Positions 54,542 through 63,970 of a stretch of DNA of 64,000 nucleotides are shown here, piece by piece. The notes beneath the pieces are model-generated. The model did not search any database. It saw only the letters and a list, made by a program, of their open reading frames with translations, and was not told the origin of the DNA. Each line of letters opens with the position of its first letter. The first letter of the stretch is position 1. Made by a program: the position numbers and the translations under genes. The DNA comes from an uncultured Lachnospiraceae bacterium. GTDB lineage: Bacteria > Bacillota > Clostridia > Lachnospirales > Lachnospiraceae. The DNA lies in NCBI GenBank assembly GCA_900544685.1, contig UQWA01000014.1, positions 7,853 to 71,852 of the forward strand. Direction: 5' to 3'.

Positions 54542-56677
54542 TTATTTGGCTGTTGCCGCCTGTTTCATCTCGGTAATCACAATTTTTGAACCATTCTTCC
54601 ATCGTGTCTTGCTGTACGGTCTTACCCAGATCTGGATCTTATTCACAGATCCACGATAAGCCCATTTGGACAGATTCACGCTCACAGCTCTGGTTCCTCC
54701 TCCTTTTACCTTCACTGAACTTTCGTACACACTGTTCCCATGGAAAAAGCGGATGCGCACATGGGCATATTTTTCCTTCATACCAGTGATGTTCAACTTA
54801 CAGGTAAAATACTTTCTGGATGTAAAATTCAGTTTTGAAGAAAATCTCCAGTCCGCACCTACATACAGATTCGGATTAATAGAAGTATGCACCTTTACGG
54901 TCGTTTTTCTTCCGCTCTTCTTTACCGTTGCATTATAACCATTCTTCACCGAGTTTGTAATATTCTTTGGCTTGGTAACTGTCTTAAAGACTGTACCCTT
55001 TCCAGAGGTATAGCTTCCCATGGAAGAGAACTTCTTCCAGCTAAATCCCGGAATCACAGAACTCCAGTTCTTAATACCAATACTCTTCAATGCAAACTGA
55101 GATACCTTCTTGGAACCTGATGAGTCAATGTACTTAAATACATTCCAGATCTGCTTCTTTTTATCTGCGTACTCCAGATTGCCTTTTTTATTTGTCCATA
55201 CACCCAGATACAATCCCTGAGATGTCTCCTGCTTATGGTCCACATGCCGGTTCATAATAAAAGCATCTACTTTGTCATTAAACTCTGTAATATAATAAGC
55301 ATACGCCCATGCAGCTGCCTGAAGCGTCTCATTCGTCGTTCCGTAAGAGACGGATGTGAATCCCTGCTCAGACAATAATATGCGCACATCACTTCTGAAA
55401 TGTGAGGACACATAATTTGTCAGGTAGCTCAGATTCTTCATCGTTACCTGTTTGGTGCTGTCAGAATTTGTCACATTATCATTCCAGAAGTTCGGATCTG
55501 TCAATGGAGACGGATATGGATGGAATGCCAGATTCCAGTTAATGTCTCCCTCCTGCTTCAAACGTTTTGCAAATGCATCCAGTGTAGACTTGGATGTATA
55601 GCATTTTCCATGAGGCTGCAGGATATTCCACAGATGATCCAGAGAAATATAAACTCTTGCTTTGCTGTAAACACTGCGCAGTGCCATAGATACTACACGG
55701 AAACTTCTGGTATAAGCATCAATGTACTCATTGAAAGATAATTTTCCCATGTAATTGTAATCGTTGTAGTTATTTACTTCATTTCCAACGATCCAGTTCA
55801 CAATTGTACCATACTTACCGTTACTGTTCATATAACGGTCTCCCAGGAAATGCATCAATGCTTCCAGTGTCTCCAGACCTTCCTGATCCATGGTATTAAT
55901 CCCATAGTAATTCTTGCCCGTATTACGTGCATTTGGCGGCACCAGAACTTTACCACCCCTGTACTGCCGCAGCAAAAGTATGCCAGATACAATCACATTA
56001 CTGCGTGCCAGTTCCTTGGTCTGCCGGTCTACCTCGTTGCAGCCGGACTTCAAAAACCAGTACTGTCTGCCCTGATACGTATATGGATATGCAGAAGAAC
56101 TGTTCTTCTGTCCGCTTGTTGCAATAAATGTATCCAGACAAATATTCACTGCCGCGTGCTTGATCCCCAGATCCTCTGCATCCGAGATCATAGTAGGCTT
56201 AATATGCAGTCCCTTTTTGGACGCTGCTTTTGGGAAAGCCTTCCGCACAGGCGCCAGACATTCCGGATTGGTAATGTACTGGAAATTGCTTACAATCTGA
56301 TATTTGTTATTTTTCTTCACCGCAATGGCAAACTTCCTGTAAAGAATACTGGATCTACTCTTCATGTTCAGATTCACACGGTAAGTAACCAGACTTTTCT
56401 GTGCCTTTGTTCCTGCTACAATAGACTTCTTTGTTACCTGTTTCTCATAGGGAAGCAGTGCCACCAAATAGTAATTGCCATCTGTGCCCGCCATAATGGT
56501 AGCACCTGATGCTTTCACTTCCACTTTACTGTGATCCGAAGAACTGATCTGACAGCTCTGTATCTCCATAGATTTTGCAGCTTGTGCCTGGATTCTCATT
56601 CCCAGAATCAGACACAGAAATATCCCTGTTACTGCCAGGTATCTCCATACGCTGACTTTCTTTCCCTCATAACTCAC
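54542..56677 (-). CDS. Secreted glycosidase-like protein (DUF5722-type)
   Basis: 711 residues. Start GTG at 56675-56677 after GGAGAG. Signal or anchor segment at 10-32 (WRYLAVTGIFLCLILGMRIQAQA), no sorting motif. N-terminal beta domain to about 135, then a TIM-barrel-like middle with VNWIVGNEVNNYN (candidate acid/base Glu near 298) and ILLSEQGFTS (candidate nucleophile near 436), then a C-terminal beta domain ending in RPYSKTRW. I recall such proteins as DUF5722; no activity is known to me. Cotranscribed with the lipid kinase and metallohydrolase genes by spacing. Confidence 0.7.
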   Translation of the reverse strand: MSYEGKKVSVWRYLAVTGIFLCLILGMRIQAQAAKSMEIQSCQISSSDHSKVEVKASGATIMAGTDGNYYLVALLPYEKQVTKKSIVAGTKAQKSLVTYRVNLNMKSRSSILYRKFAIAVKKNNKYQIVSNFQYITNPECLAPVRKAFPKAASKKGLHIKPTMISDAEDLGIKHAAVNICLDTFIATSGQKNSSSAYPYTYQGRQYWFLKSGCNEVDRQTKELARSNVIVSGILLLRQYRGGKVLVPPNARNTGKNYYGINTMDQEGLETLEALMHFLGDRYMNSNGKYGTIVNWIVGNEVNNYNDYNYMGKLSFNEYIDAYTRSFRVVSMALRSVYSKARVYISLDHLWNILQPHGKCYTSKSTLDAFAKRLKQEGDINWNLAFHPYPSPLTDPNFWNDNVTNSDSTKQVTMKNLSYLTNYVSSHFRSDVRILLSEQGFTSVSYGTTNETLQAAAWAYAYYITEFNDKVDAFIMNRHVDHKQETSQGLYLGVWTNKKGNLEYADKKKQIWNVFKYIDSSGSKKVSQFALKSIGIKNWSSVIPGFSWKKFSSMGSYTSGKGTVFKTVTKPKNITNSVKNGYNATVKKSGRKTTVKVHTSINPNLYVGADWRFSSKLNFTSRKYFTCKLNITGMKEKYAHVRIRFFHGNSVYESSVKVKGGGTRAVSVNLSKWAYRGSVNKIQIWVRPYSKTRWKNGSKIVITEMKQAATAK

Positions 56678-56692
56678 GTTCTCTTTCTCTCC

Positions 56693-57580
56693 TTATACCA
56701 GCAGTCTCAGTGCCTGCCTGTCATTTTTCACATCTACCACCTCATGATAACCGCCAAATTCTCCATCCTGAGTCCATGCAACCGGAGTCTCTGAAATAAA
56801 CTTCACAGCCTTGCTGCAAAACTGGTAAAAATACTTGTTATTATCAGATTTCCCGGCAAGTACCGCCTGAATGATCTCGTTCAGTTCCAGAATATTCTGT
56901 GGTGTCTTAATCAGCGTCACTTCAAATACCCCATCGTCCAGATGAACATGTTTGCCTGTGATGTTGCGGAATCCTCCGACAGAAGTAGAATTTGTCACCA
57001 TACCAAAGATAAAATCTCCCTCTACCGTCATCTCCTCAGACTCCACCCGCATCGGATAAGTCTTAATATCTGTCAGCTTCTTAATGCCTTCCAGAATGTA
57101 TGCCAGATGCCCAAGAACATTTTTCACATCCTGGCTGGTTTCATAGGATACATCGGTAAAGAGTCCGAATGCTGCAATATACACAAAATAATCGTCATTA
57201 AATCTTCCAATATCGCACGGGAATTCATTCCACGCTGCAATATGCTCTGCAGCCTTCGTCATGCTGGTAGGTATCTTCAGGCTGTGGGCAAAATCATTGG
57301 TGCTTCCACATGGAATATAGCCGATGGCACTGCGGTGCTCACACTCCATCACTCCACTGATGACTTCGTCCAGTGTCCCGTCTCCTCCGCTGCAGATAAT
57401 CAGCTCATATTTTCCTTCCACCTCTTTTGCCTTGACTCTGGCATCCCCGGCAGACTGGGAAATATAAAGTGTCAGGTCAAAATCTGCTTTGATAAAAATG
57501 TCTACAATATCCAGCAGTTTATTGCGAATTGATCCCTTTCCTGACTTCGGATTCACTATAAACAATACCTTTTTCTTCAT
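56693..57580 (-). CDS. Diacylglycerol/lipid kinase family protein
   Basis: 295 residues from ATG at 57578. NPKSGKGSIRNKL (nucleotide region), ICSGGDGTLDEVISGV near 66 and GYIPCGSTNDFAHSL near 98 are the DagK/YegS signatures, with the C-terminal domain ending in QDGEFGG. Phosphorylates diacylglycerol or a related lipid, returning it to phospholipid synthesis. 5 bases after the metallohydrolase gene stop, in the same operon. Confidence 0.93.
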   Translation of the reverse strand: MKKKVLFIVNPKSGKGSIRNKLLDIVDIFIKADFDLTLYISQSAGDARVKAKEVEGKYELIICSGGDGTLDEVISGVMECEHRSAIGYIPCGSTNDFAHSLKIPTSMTKAAEHIAAWNEFPCDIGRFNDDYFVYIAAFGLFTDVSYETSQDVKNVLGHLAYILEGIKKLTDIKTYPMRVESEEMTVEGDFIFGMVTNSTSVGGFRNITGKHVHLDDGVFEVTLIKTPQNILELNEIIQAVLAGKSDNNKYFYQFCSKAVKFISETPVAWTQDGEFGGYHEVVDVKNDRQALRLLV

Positions 57581-57585
57581 GTTAC

Positions 57586-59187
57586 TTATCTCTCCCATTT
57601 ATCACATAATGCATCTATCTGATCAGCAAATTTTGCCAGATCCTTATTCGCTCCACCCTCATTGCGGTGGATCACTGCAAGCAGTCTCTGTCCTGCTGCC
57701 AGCAGTCTGTCAAATACTGTATTCCTGCGGCTTCCTGCTGTGTATTCCTTCTTCGGTACCGGAATACCTGTGGTAGCCTTAATATACCGGTTCTCTGCCA
57801 GGTCATAAATGGTTCCGCTGTACGGAGCCTCTGCATCCAGCCCCAGCTCTGCCCGGATCCGGCTGGCAAAAGCCACACAGGCATCATCATCTCCATGATT
57901 GACAAATACCTTCTCCGGCTTCTTCTGGAAGGATGCGATCCAGCGATACAGACCATCTTTATCTGCATGACCGCTGATACCGGTCAGTACACGGATCTCT
58001 GCCTTTACTTCAATATCTTCTCCGAACAGCTTCACATGCTTCGCACCTTCTACAATGGCGCGTCCCAGTGTTCCGTTAGACTGGTATCCAACAAACAGAA
58101 TGGTAGATTCCTTTCTCCACAGATTATGCTTCAGATGATGCTTGATACGTCCGGCATCACACATACCACTGGCAGAAATGATAACCTTCGGTTTCTCGTT
58201 AAAGTTGATCATCTTGGATTCATCTCCGGTAACTGCTGTCTTCAGTCCCGGGAAACCGATTGGATTGATACCTCGATTCACCAGATCAAGCGCATCTTCG
58301 TCAAAGTCTTCCATCTGCTCCATAAAAATACGGGTAGCCTCAATTGCCAGCGGACTGTCCACGTATACCTCAAAATTATCGTGTCCGTGGATCAGCTTAT
58401 CTTCCTTGATCTTACGGATAAAATACAGCATCTCCTGCGTTCTGCCCACTGCAAATGCCGGAATAACCACGTTACCGCCCCGGTCAAAGGTCTTCTGGAT
58501 CACATCCGTCAGATCTTTAATATAGTCCGGTCTCGGTCCATGGCTGCGATTACCATAGGTCGACTCCATCACCACATAATCTGCATCCTGAATATACTGC
58601 GGATCCCGGATCAGTGGCTGATGTTCATTACCGATGTCACCGGAAAATACGATCTTTTTCTTCACGCCGTCTTCTTCTATCCAGACTTCAATAGAAGAGG
58701 ATCCCAGGAGATGTCCCGCATCTACAAACCGAATCGTAATCCCTTCTGCAATCCGCTGTTCTTCCATGTAACGGCATCCTATAAAGCACTTCATGACTCC
58801 CTGTGCATCCTCTACGGTGTACATCGGTACATATTCTTCCCTGCCTGCACGTCTTCCCTTACGATTACGCCATTCTGCCTCGAACATCTGAATGTGTGCA
58901 CTGTCTCGAAGCATGATATCACACAGCTTCTCCGTCGCTTCCGTGGCAAAGATCTGTCCACGAAAACCATTCTTGTATAACAGAGGCAGCTTACCGGAAT
59001 GGTCAATATGTGCATGTGTCAGCAGCACCATATCCACTTCACCCGGTGCAATCGGCAGTTCTTCATTCACAAACGTATCAACGCCCTGCTCCATACCGCA
59101 GTCAATCAGTATCTTCTGTCCACACGCCTCCAGATACGTACAGCTTCCGGTTACTTCATGAGTGGCACCTAAAAATGTAAGCTTCAT
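57586..59187 (-). CDS. MBL-fold beta-CASP metallohydrolase
   Basis: 533 residues from ATG at 59185 behind AAGGAGGGAGTCAT. Metallo-beta-lactamase motifs: LTHAHIDHSGKLP near 60, DAGHLLGSSSIEVW near 165, SGDIGNE near 192, then beta-CASP block FAVGRTQEMLYFI and ASGMCDAGRIKHHL, and SGHADKDGL with C-terminal VNHGDDDACVAFA. Relatives are RNA exo/endonucleases. It may process RNA; substrate unknown. Confidence 0.93.
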   Translation of the reverse strand: MKLTFLGATHEVTGSCTYLEACGQKILIDCGMEQGVDTFVNEELPIAPGEVDMVLLTHAHIDHSGKLPLLYKNGFRGQIFATEATEKLCDIMLRDSAHIQMFEAEWRNRKGRRAGREEYVPMYTVEDAQGVMKCFIGCRYMEEQRIAEGITIRFVDAGHLLGSSSIEVWIEEDGVKKKIVFSGDIGNEHQPLIRDPQYIQDADYVVMESTYGNRSHGPRPDYIKDLTDVIQKTFDRGGNVVIPAFAVGRTQEMLYFIRKIKEDKLIHGHDNFEVYVDSPLAIEATRIFMEQMEDFDEDALDLVNRGINPIGFPGLKTAVTGDESKMINFNEKPKVIISASGMCDAGRIKHHLKHNLWRKESTILFVGYQSNGTLGRAIVEGAKHVKLFGEDIEVKAEIRVLTGISGHADKDGLYRWIASFQKKPEKVFVNHGDDDACVAFASRIRAELGLDAEAPYSGTIYDLAENRYIKATTGIPVPKKEYTAGSRRNTVFDRLLAAGQRLLAVIHRNEGGANKDLAKFADQIDALCDKWER

Positions 59188-59368
59188 ATGACTCCCTCCT
59201 TGCTCGTTCTGCGTCTTCTGCCGGGAAGAAAACATCTGTTTTCGTTCTTGTTTTCCACCCTGTTGCTTTCTTTTCCAATAACGCAAAACGGGATATACTT
59301 TACATAAAGTATACCCCATTCTCTTTCAATTCGGTAGCCATTTTTTGGTATTTATAAACTTTTAATGA

Positions 59369-59620
59369 TTACATTTTCTTTCTCCTCTCACTCAGAATTT
59401 TCTTCAACATATCGGGCGAGGGCTCCTCGCCTTCCAGTTCGGGATGTTCCTTCAACATAGCTTCTTCTTTATCGGCACTGTCCATGATCTCCTGGCGGAT
59501 GTGCTCCGTCAGGCGCCGATCCTCTTCTGATTCCGGCGGCCAGTCTTTTCCCGAGAGAAACTTTTCGAAGAATTCCTCGTCCGACAGGATCTCTTCTCTT
59601 GTCATGCTCATAATCCTCAT
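59369..59620 (-). CDS. Small acidic protein, 83 residues
   Basis: Highly charged helical protein (MTREEILSDEEFFEKFLSG...PSPDMLKKILSERRKKM). ATG at 59618 follows AAGGGA; starts at Met4 or Met6 are possible. No cysteines, no membrane segment. Not recognised; lies between the metallohydrolase and the divergent murG. Confidence 0.6.
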   Translation of the reverse strand: MRIMSMTREEILSDEEFFEKFLSGKDWPPESEEDRRLTEHIRQEIMDSADKEEAMLKEHPELEGEEPSPDMLKKILSERRKKM

Positions 59621-59725
59621 AATCTAAGTCCCTTCTTGACTTTTCCCCCATATAGTATATAAGATAAATATGCAGCAGATGGAACGATACCGTCTGCAAA
59701 TAACTTCTCTATATGGAGGTTCGTC

Positions 59726-60802
59726 ATGAAACGAATTATCTTAACCGGCGGTGGAACAGCCGGTCATGTTACACCTAATATTGCCCTGCTTCCCCGACTG
59801 AAGGAGCTGGGGTATGACATCCATTACATAGGATCTTACGAGGGGATTGAGAAAAAATTAATTGAAGAAATGCAGATCCCCTACTATGGCATTTCTTCCG
59901 GTAAGCTCAGACGCTACTTTGATTTAAAGAACTTCAGTGATCCGTTCAAAGTGCTCAAGGGCTATGCCGAAGCTCGCAGATTAATGAAAAAGTTAAAACC
60001 GGATATTGTTTTTTCCAAGGGTGGTTTTGTCGCTGTTCCTGTCGTCATGGCAGCCAACCGTGCACACATCCCGGTCATCTGTCATGAATCTGACATGACG
60101 CCTGGACTTGCCAACAAGCTGACCGCTCCTTTTGCTACCAGAATCTGCTGCAATTTTCCAGAGACTGTCAAGTATCTTCCGGCAGAAAAAGCAGTGCTTA
60201 CCGGGTCTCCAATCCGGCAGGAACTGAAAAGTGGCAATAAGGACGTAGCCCGTGTATTCTGTGGATTCACCTCTGATAAACCGGTACTTCTGATCATCGG
60301 TGGAAGTCTCGGTTCAGCTAATGTGAACGCTGCCATCCGTGGTATCCTTCCTCAGTTACTTCCTGATTTTCAGGTCATCCACCTGTGTGGAAAGGGAAAG
60401 CTGGATCCATCCTTAAATGGCACAGAAGGCTATGTACAGTTTGAATATATCAAAAAGGAGCTGGCAGATCTGTTTGCGCTCTCAGATATCGTAGTCTCCA
60501 GAGCCGGTGCAAATGCCATCTGCGAACTTCTGGAGCTGCGTAAGCCGGCACTGCTGATTCCGCTTGGATCCAATGCCAGCCGTGGTGACCAGATCCTGAA
60601 TGCAGAATCTTTCCGCAGCCAGGGCTTCTGTGAAGTTCTGACGGAAGATGATCTCACACCGGACCGTCTTCTTTCTACGATCCACAGTCTCTACGACAAC
60701 CGTGATACCTATATTCAGTCTATGGAAAAGAGTCAGCTCAGCAATGCGATCTCTTCCATCACAGATCTGATTGAATCCTGCGTAAACAAGTCAGCGAAGT
60801 AA
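59726..60802 (+). CDS. murG: MurG: UDP-GlcNAc:lipid I N-acetylglucosaminyltransferase
   Basis: 358 residues. Makes lipid II at the inner face of the membrane. Family blocks: LTGGGTAGHVTPNIALLP at the start, the second Gly-rich loop GGFVAVPVVMAA, HESDMTPGLANKL, GGSLGSANVNAAI, and SRAGANAICELLELRKPALLIPLGSNASRGDQILNAESF near 255-290. It is away from a dcw cluster; ATG follows GGAGG. Confidence 0.94.
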   Translation: MKRIILTGGGTAGHVTPNIALLPRLKELGYDIHYIGSYEGIEKKLIEEMQIPYYGISSGKLRRYFDLKNFSDPFKVLKGYAEARRLMKKLKPDIVFSKGGFVAVPVVMAANRAHIPVICHESDMTPGLANKLTAPFATRICCNFPETVKYLPAEKAVLTGSPIRQELKSGNKDVARVFCGFTSDKPVLLIIGGSLGSANVNAAIRGILPQLLPDFQVIHLCGKGKLDPSLNGTEGYVQFEYIKKELADLFALSDIVVSRAGANAICELLELRKPALLIPLGSNASRGDQILNAESFRSQGFCEVLTEDDLTPDRLLSTIHSLYDNRDTYIQSMEKSQLSNAISSITDLIESCVNKSAK

Positions 60803-60830
60803 TATTTCTTGTTTACAGAACCTTATTTTT

Positions 60831-60858
60831 GTGTCGGTCATTGCGACCGACACTTTTT
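60831..60858 (+). terminator. Terminator after murG
   Basis: TGTCGGTC/GACCGACA over a 4-base loop, then CTTTTTG. Confidence 0.85.
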
Positions 60859-60900
60859 GTAACAGGCTCTGCCGGCTGTATCTGGTATTATCTCTGTTTA

Positions 60901-61413
60901 TTACAGATCCCTATATTCTTCACCAAACAGCTTCTTCAGGTACTGTCTGCCACGATAGATCCGCGTACGCAGCAGATCTATGGAAATATTCAATTTTTCT
61001 GCCACGTCCTTTTCTGGCAGATTCAAGATACAGACCTGATACAGTGCCTCGTACCAGTCCTTGTTTTTCTGTTCCAGTTCATACAATATCTGACTCAGGA
61101 AATACTTTGCAGCAAATTCCTTTGCCGGATCTGCTTTATAACATTTTTCCTGACATGCCTCACTAATCTGCGCTTCATCCACGGAAAGCCTTTTCTTTCT
61201 TCTGTAATAATCGTTCAGCAGATTTTTAGATACAGATAACAGCCAGCCTTTCTCAAATCCCGGCTCTACTGTATGTAAATATTCAAAATACCTCAAAAAA
61301 GTCTGCTGACAGATATCATTTGCAAGCTCTTCATTCTGCGTCCGAACCAACACCGACCGGTATATCAGTCGCTGATACGCATGATATACCGTAAGGAAGG
61401 TATTGTCATTCAT
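60901..61413 (-). CDS. Sigma-70 family (ECF-type) RNA polymerase sigma factor
   Basis: 170 residues from ATG at 61411 after GAGGAAC. Region 2 with YRSVLVRTQNEELANDICQQTFLRYFEYLHTVEPGFEKGWLLSVSKNLLNDYYRRKKR, a linker, and region 4 LNLPEKDVAEKLNISIDLLRTRIYRGRQYLKKLFG. No anti-sigma gene next to it. Promoters it reads are unknown. Confidence 0.9.
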   Translation of the reverse strand: MNDNTFLTVYHAYQRLIYRSVLVRTQNEELANDICQQTFLRYFEYLHTVEPGFEKGWLLSVSKNLLNDYYRRKKRLSVDEAQISEACQEKCYKADPAKEFAAKYFLSQILYELEQKNKDWYEALYQVCILNLPEKDVAEKLNISIDLLRTRIYRGRQYLKKLFGEEYRDL

Positions 61414-61433
61414 AAAAATGTTCCTCTTTCGTT

Positions 61434-61844
61434 TTATCTGCTGAATTTCTCTAACAGGTCCTTTCTGTCTGCATCTGACAGTGTGCCTGGTTTCCAAGTC
61501 ACACCGATCTTATCGTGCTTCATTCGCGGAATCAGGTGGATATGGAAATGAAATACCGTCTGACCGGCTGCCTCATGATTATTCTGTACTACATTGATAC
61601 CATCGCAGCCCAGAACAGATTCCATCTTAGCTGCCATCTTCTTTGCCAGAATAAATGCTTTGGCAACCAGTTCTTCCGGCATTGTGAGTATATCACTGTA
61701 ATGTTCCTTTGGAAGAATCAGCATGTGTCCTTTTGCAGCAGGTCCCACATCCAGGATAACTTTAAACTCCTCGTCTTCATATACAACTGCGGATGGAATA
61801 TCCCCAGCTAAAATTTTGCAAAAAATACAGTTCTTATCTGTCAT
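61434..61844 (-). CDS. HIT-family nucleotide hydrolase/transferase
   Basis: 136 residues, HinT type. CIFCKILAGDIPS at the start with metal-binding cysteines, DVGPAAKGHMLILPKEH, and the HIT triad HFHIHLIPR near 100. Hydrolyses nucleoside phosphoramidates or AMP conjugates in relatives. 20 bases before the sigma factor gene on the same strand; may be cotranscribed. Confidence 0.94.
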   Translation of the reverse strand: MTDKNCIFCKILAGDIPSAVVYEDEEFKVILDVGPAAKGHMLILPKEHYSDILTMPEELVAKAFILAKKMAAKMESVLGCDGINVVQNNHEAAGQTVFHFHIHLIPRMKHDKIGVTWKPGTLSDADRKDLLEKFSR

Positions 61845-62025
61845 TTTTCTCTCCCTCCTGCGTATATATTTATATAATTATCTTTCTTTGATAACATATT
61901 ACGGCGTAAAGTTCGAAAATGTCAACAGTAATATGTGTCTAAAACGTTGATTTTACAAGGTTTTTTTGGCGGCAGAATGAGATTTGAAGCCGTCTGTTTT
62001 CCATGCTTTTCAAGGAGGATCTGTT

Positions 62026-62727
62026 ATGAATACAGCCGAAAAATATGAAGTTCTTTTATCTACGATTTCACATGAAATCCGTAACCCTGTCACATTGATC
62101 AACAGCTATCTGCAGCTCATCTCTGCCGCACACCCGGAAGTAGGAAAGTTCGAATACTGGGACACTGTCGGAGAAGAGATGCAGCATCTGAAAGTTCTGC
62201 TGACAGAACTTTCCCACTTCAACAACAGCATGTGTATCCATCCCATATCTCTGGATATGAACACTTGGCTCCCAGCCTACACCCTGCATGCCAAAGCATT
62301 CCTGCACAGTCTTTTTCATACTGGCGATGCATCGGTTCCTTTTTATGTAACTCTGGCACCGGATCTGCCTGTTATCCCTGCAGATCCGGACAAGCTTCAA
62401 CAGGTACTGGATAATCTGATCCGCAATGCCGCAGAAGCCATTGCAGAAGGCTCCATTACATCCAATGCACCATTGGTGTCTGGTCAGATTACGCTCTCTG
62501 CAAAAGCGGATGAATCTATTTTATTTCTCTCTGTGGCAGACAATGGCTGTGGTATAACACCCGAACAGCTTCCGCATCTGTTTGAGCCATTTATCTCCTA
62601 CAAAAGAACTGGCTCCGGACTGGGACTTTCCATTGCAGAGCGTATTCTGCACGCCCATCACGGAACCATTTCCGTACAAAGCGATGATTCCGGAACCAGA
62701 TTTCTCATCTGCCTGCCGATTCTGTAA
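62026..62727 (+). CDS. Soluble sensor-histidine-kinase-like protein
   Basis: 233 residues from ATG at 62026 behind CAAGGAGGATCTGTT. H-box STISHEIRNPVTLINSYLQLI puts the phosphoryl His near residue 16; N-box DNLIRNAAEAI near 130, G1 DNGCGI near 172, and F/G2 FEPFISYKRTGSGLGLSIAERIL. No transmembrane or sensor domain precedes the H-box, and no response regulator is adjacent. Possibly a cytoplasmic phosphorelay or sporulation-type kinase. Confidence 0.9.
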   Translation: MNTAEKYEVLLSTISHEIRNPVTLINSYLQLISAAHPEVGKFEYWDTVGEEMQHLKVLLTELSHFNNSMCIHPISLDMNTWLPAYTLHAKAFLHSLFHTGDASVPFYVTLAPDLPVIPADPDKLQQVLDNLIRNAAEAIAEGSITSNAPLVSGQITLSAKADESILFLSVADNGCGITPEQLPHLFEPFISYKRTGSGLGLSIAERILHAHHGTISVQSDDSGTRFLICLPIL

Positions 62728-62736
62728 AGACAGTAT

Positions 62737-62794
62737 AAAAGAAACCGTAACATGGCTGTGACTTTAAAAAAGTCCGGCCCGTTACGGTTTCTTT
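62737..62794. terminator. Bidirectional terminator
   Basis: AAAGAAACCGTAAC (62738-62751) pairs with GTTACGGTTTCTTT (62781-62794), with a second short stem in between. It serves the kinase and the convergent rhomboid gene. Confidence 0.8.
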
Positions 62795-62795
62795 A

Positions 62796-63437
62796 CTATC
62801 TCTTATATGTTATTTTTTTATTCTTTCTGTGGCAGACGACAATGCAAATCAGAATTCCACCTAAGAATCCTCCCAGATGCGCCATATTATCTGTCCCTGT
62901 CTGTGTAAATCCCTGTATCAGTGAAAGCAGTGCCATAACAACCATTCTCCGCCTCAGTTCTTCCGGAACCCGGTCAGAATTGCGCACAATCAGATAAAGC
63001 AGCGCCCCCACTACGGCAAAAATAGCTCCGGATGCACCTGCAGAAACAGCAAAATTTCCTGTCTTTTCTGCCACCATCATAGACAGGAAATTTCCCAGTA
63101 ATCCGCCTCCCAGATAGATAAGCAGATACCGTATCTTTCCTGCCACTTTTTCCAGCATATCTCCTACAAAAATCAACAGCAGCATATTGTAAAACAGGTG
63201 CTGTACTCCAAAATGCAGGAACATACAGGTGAACAGCCGGTAGTACTCTCCCTGCTGTGTTACCAGTGGTTCATACATGGCACCATGACGTACCATGAAC
63301 AGCGTGTCTGTGGTACTTCCCATAATCTCCAGCACGATAAATACCACAATATTTATCACTACCATCAGCAGGTTGCATTTTTCCCTGCTCCGTAAGAAAT
63401 CCTGTATTTCCTGTAATGTGCCCTTGTTATTTTCCAA
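62796..63437 (-). CDS. Rhomboid-family intramembrane serine protease
   Basis: 213 residues from TTG at 63435-63437, seven to nine bases after CGGAGG; the longer frame to 63494 has no site. Six hydrophobic helices. Catalytic Ser is in AGASGAIFAVVGALLY (GxSG) and His in NMAHLGGFLGG; the HFGVQHLFYNMLLL loop is also typical. Cleaves membrane proteins; substrate unknown. Confidence 0.92.
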   Translation of the reverse strand: MENNKGTLQEIQDFLRSREKCNLLMVVINIVVFIVLEIMGSTTDTLFMVRHGAMYEPLVTQQGEYYRLFTCMFLHFGVQHLFYNMLLLIFVGDMLEKVAGKIRYLLIYLGGGLLGNFLSMMVAEKTGNFAVSAGASGAIFAVVGALLYLIVRNSDRVPEELRRRMVVMALLSLIQGFTQTGTDNMAHLGGFLGGILICIVVCHRKNKKITYKR

Positions 63438-63586
63438 TGTCTGTCTGCCTCCGTTTTCCAATTTCTTCTCTGTGCTACACGAAATAATGAACAATGCTTT
63501 TTGGTGTTGCTAAAAGCTGATAGTTTATTGCAACATTCATTAGTCTTTCCGATCTTACCGTCTCAAATAAAGTACAATCAAAACTC

Positions 63587-63615
63587 TTGTATTAATACTC
63601 TATCTGTATTAGAAT
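63587..63615 (+). promoter_or_regulatory. Promoter of the ferredoxin gene
   Basis: TTGTAT (63587-63592), 17-base spacer, TAGAAT (63610-63615), about 70 bases before the start. Confidence 0.6.
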
Positions 63616-63687
63616 TAAAGCAGAAAAAAGCAGGAATGTCCAGTTCCTGTGAAAATTTAATCAAAATGTACAAGGAGGATTTTTATT

Positions 63688-63858
63688 ATGGCATACGTAA
63701 TTTCTGACGAATGTGTAAGCTGCGGAACATGTGCAGAAGCATGTCCTGCTGAAGCTATCAGCGAAGGTGATGGAAAATATGTAATCGATGCAGATGCATG
63801 TCTGGAATGTGGAACATGTGAAGCAGAATGCCCAACAGGTGCTATCTCTGCTGAATAA
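63688..63858 (+). CDS. 2[4Fe-4S] ferredoxin
   Basis: 56 residues (MAYVISDECVSCGTCAEACP... CLECGTCEAECPTGAISAE), the clostridial size. Two CxxCxxCxxxCP sets each bind a [4Fe-4S] cluster. Low-potential electron carrier, which could feed the NifH-like reductase or the radical enzyme activase, though neither link is shown. ATG follows CAAGGAGG. Two hairpins follow. Confidence 0.96.
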   Translation: MAYVISDECVSCGTCAEACPAEAISEGDGKYVIDADACLECGTCEAECPTGAISAE

Positions 63859-63934
63859 TCTGACTGTTTACAGATCCATATAAGAATGTAAAAGAGTTCC
63901 GAATTTTCGGAACTCTCAGACTGTAGACAAACTT

Positions 63935-63970
63935 GGTGTTGGGTGTTATGCCCAGCACCATTTTTCTTTT
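63935..63970 (+). terminator. Terminator after the ferredoxin gene
   Basis: GGTGTTGGG/CCCAGCACC stem followed by ATTTTTCTTTT. A second hairpin without T run (GAGTTCCGAA/TTCGGAACTC) precedes it at 63893-63916. Confidence 0.8.

Noticed and set aside
57667..58980. 437-codon open frame antisense to the metallohydrolase
   Set aside because: Mirror of a well-recognised gene; the predicted protein is Cys/His/Ile-rich with no domain.
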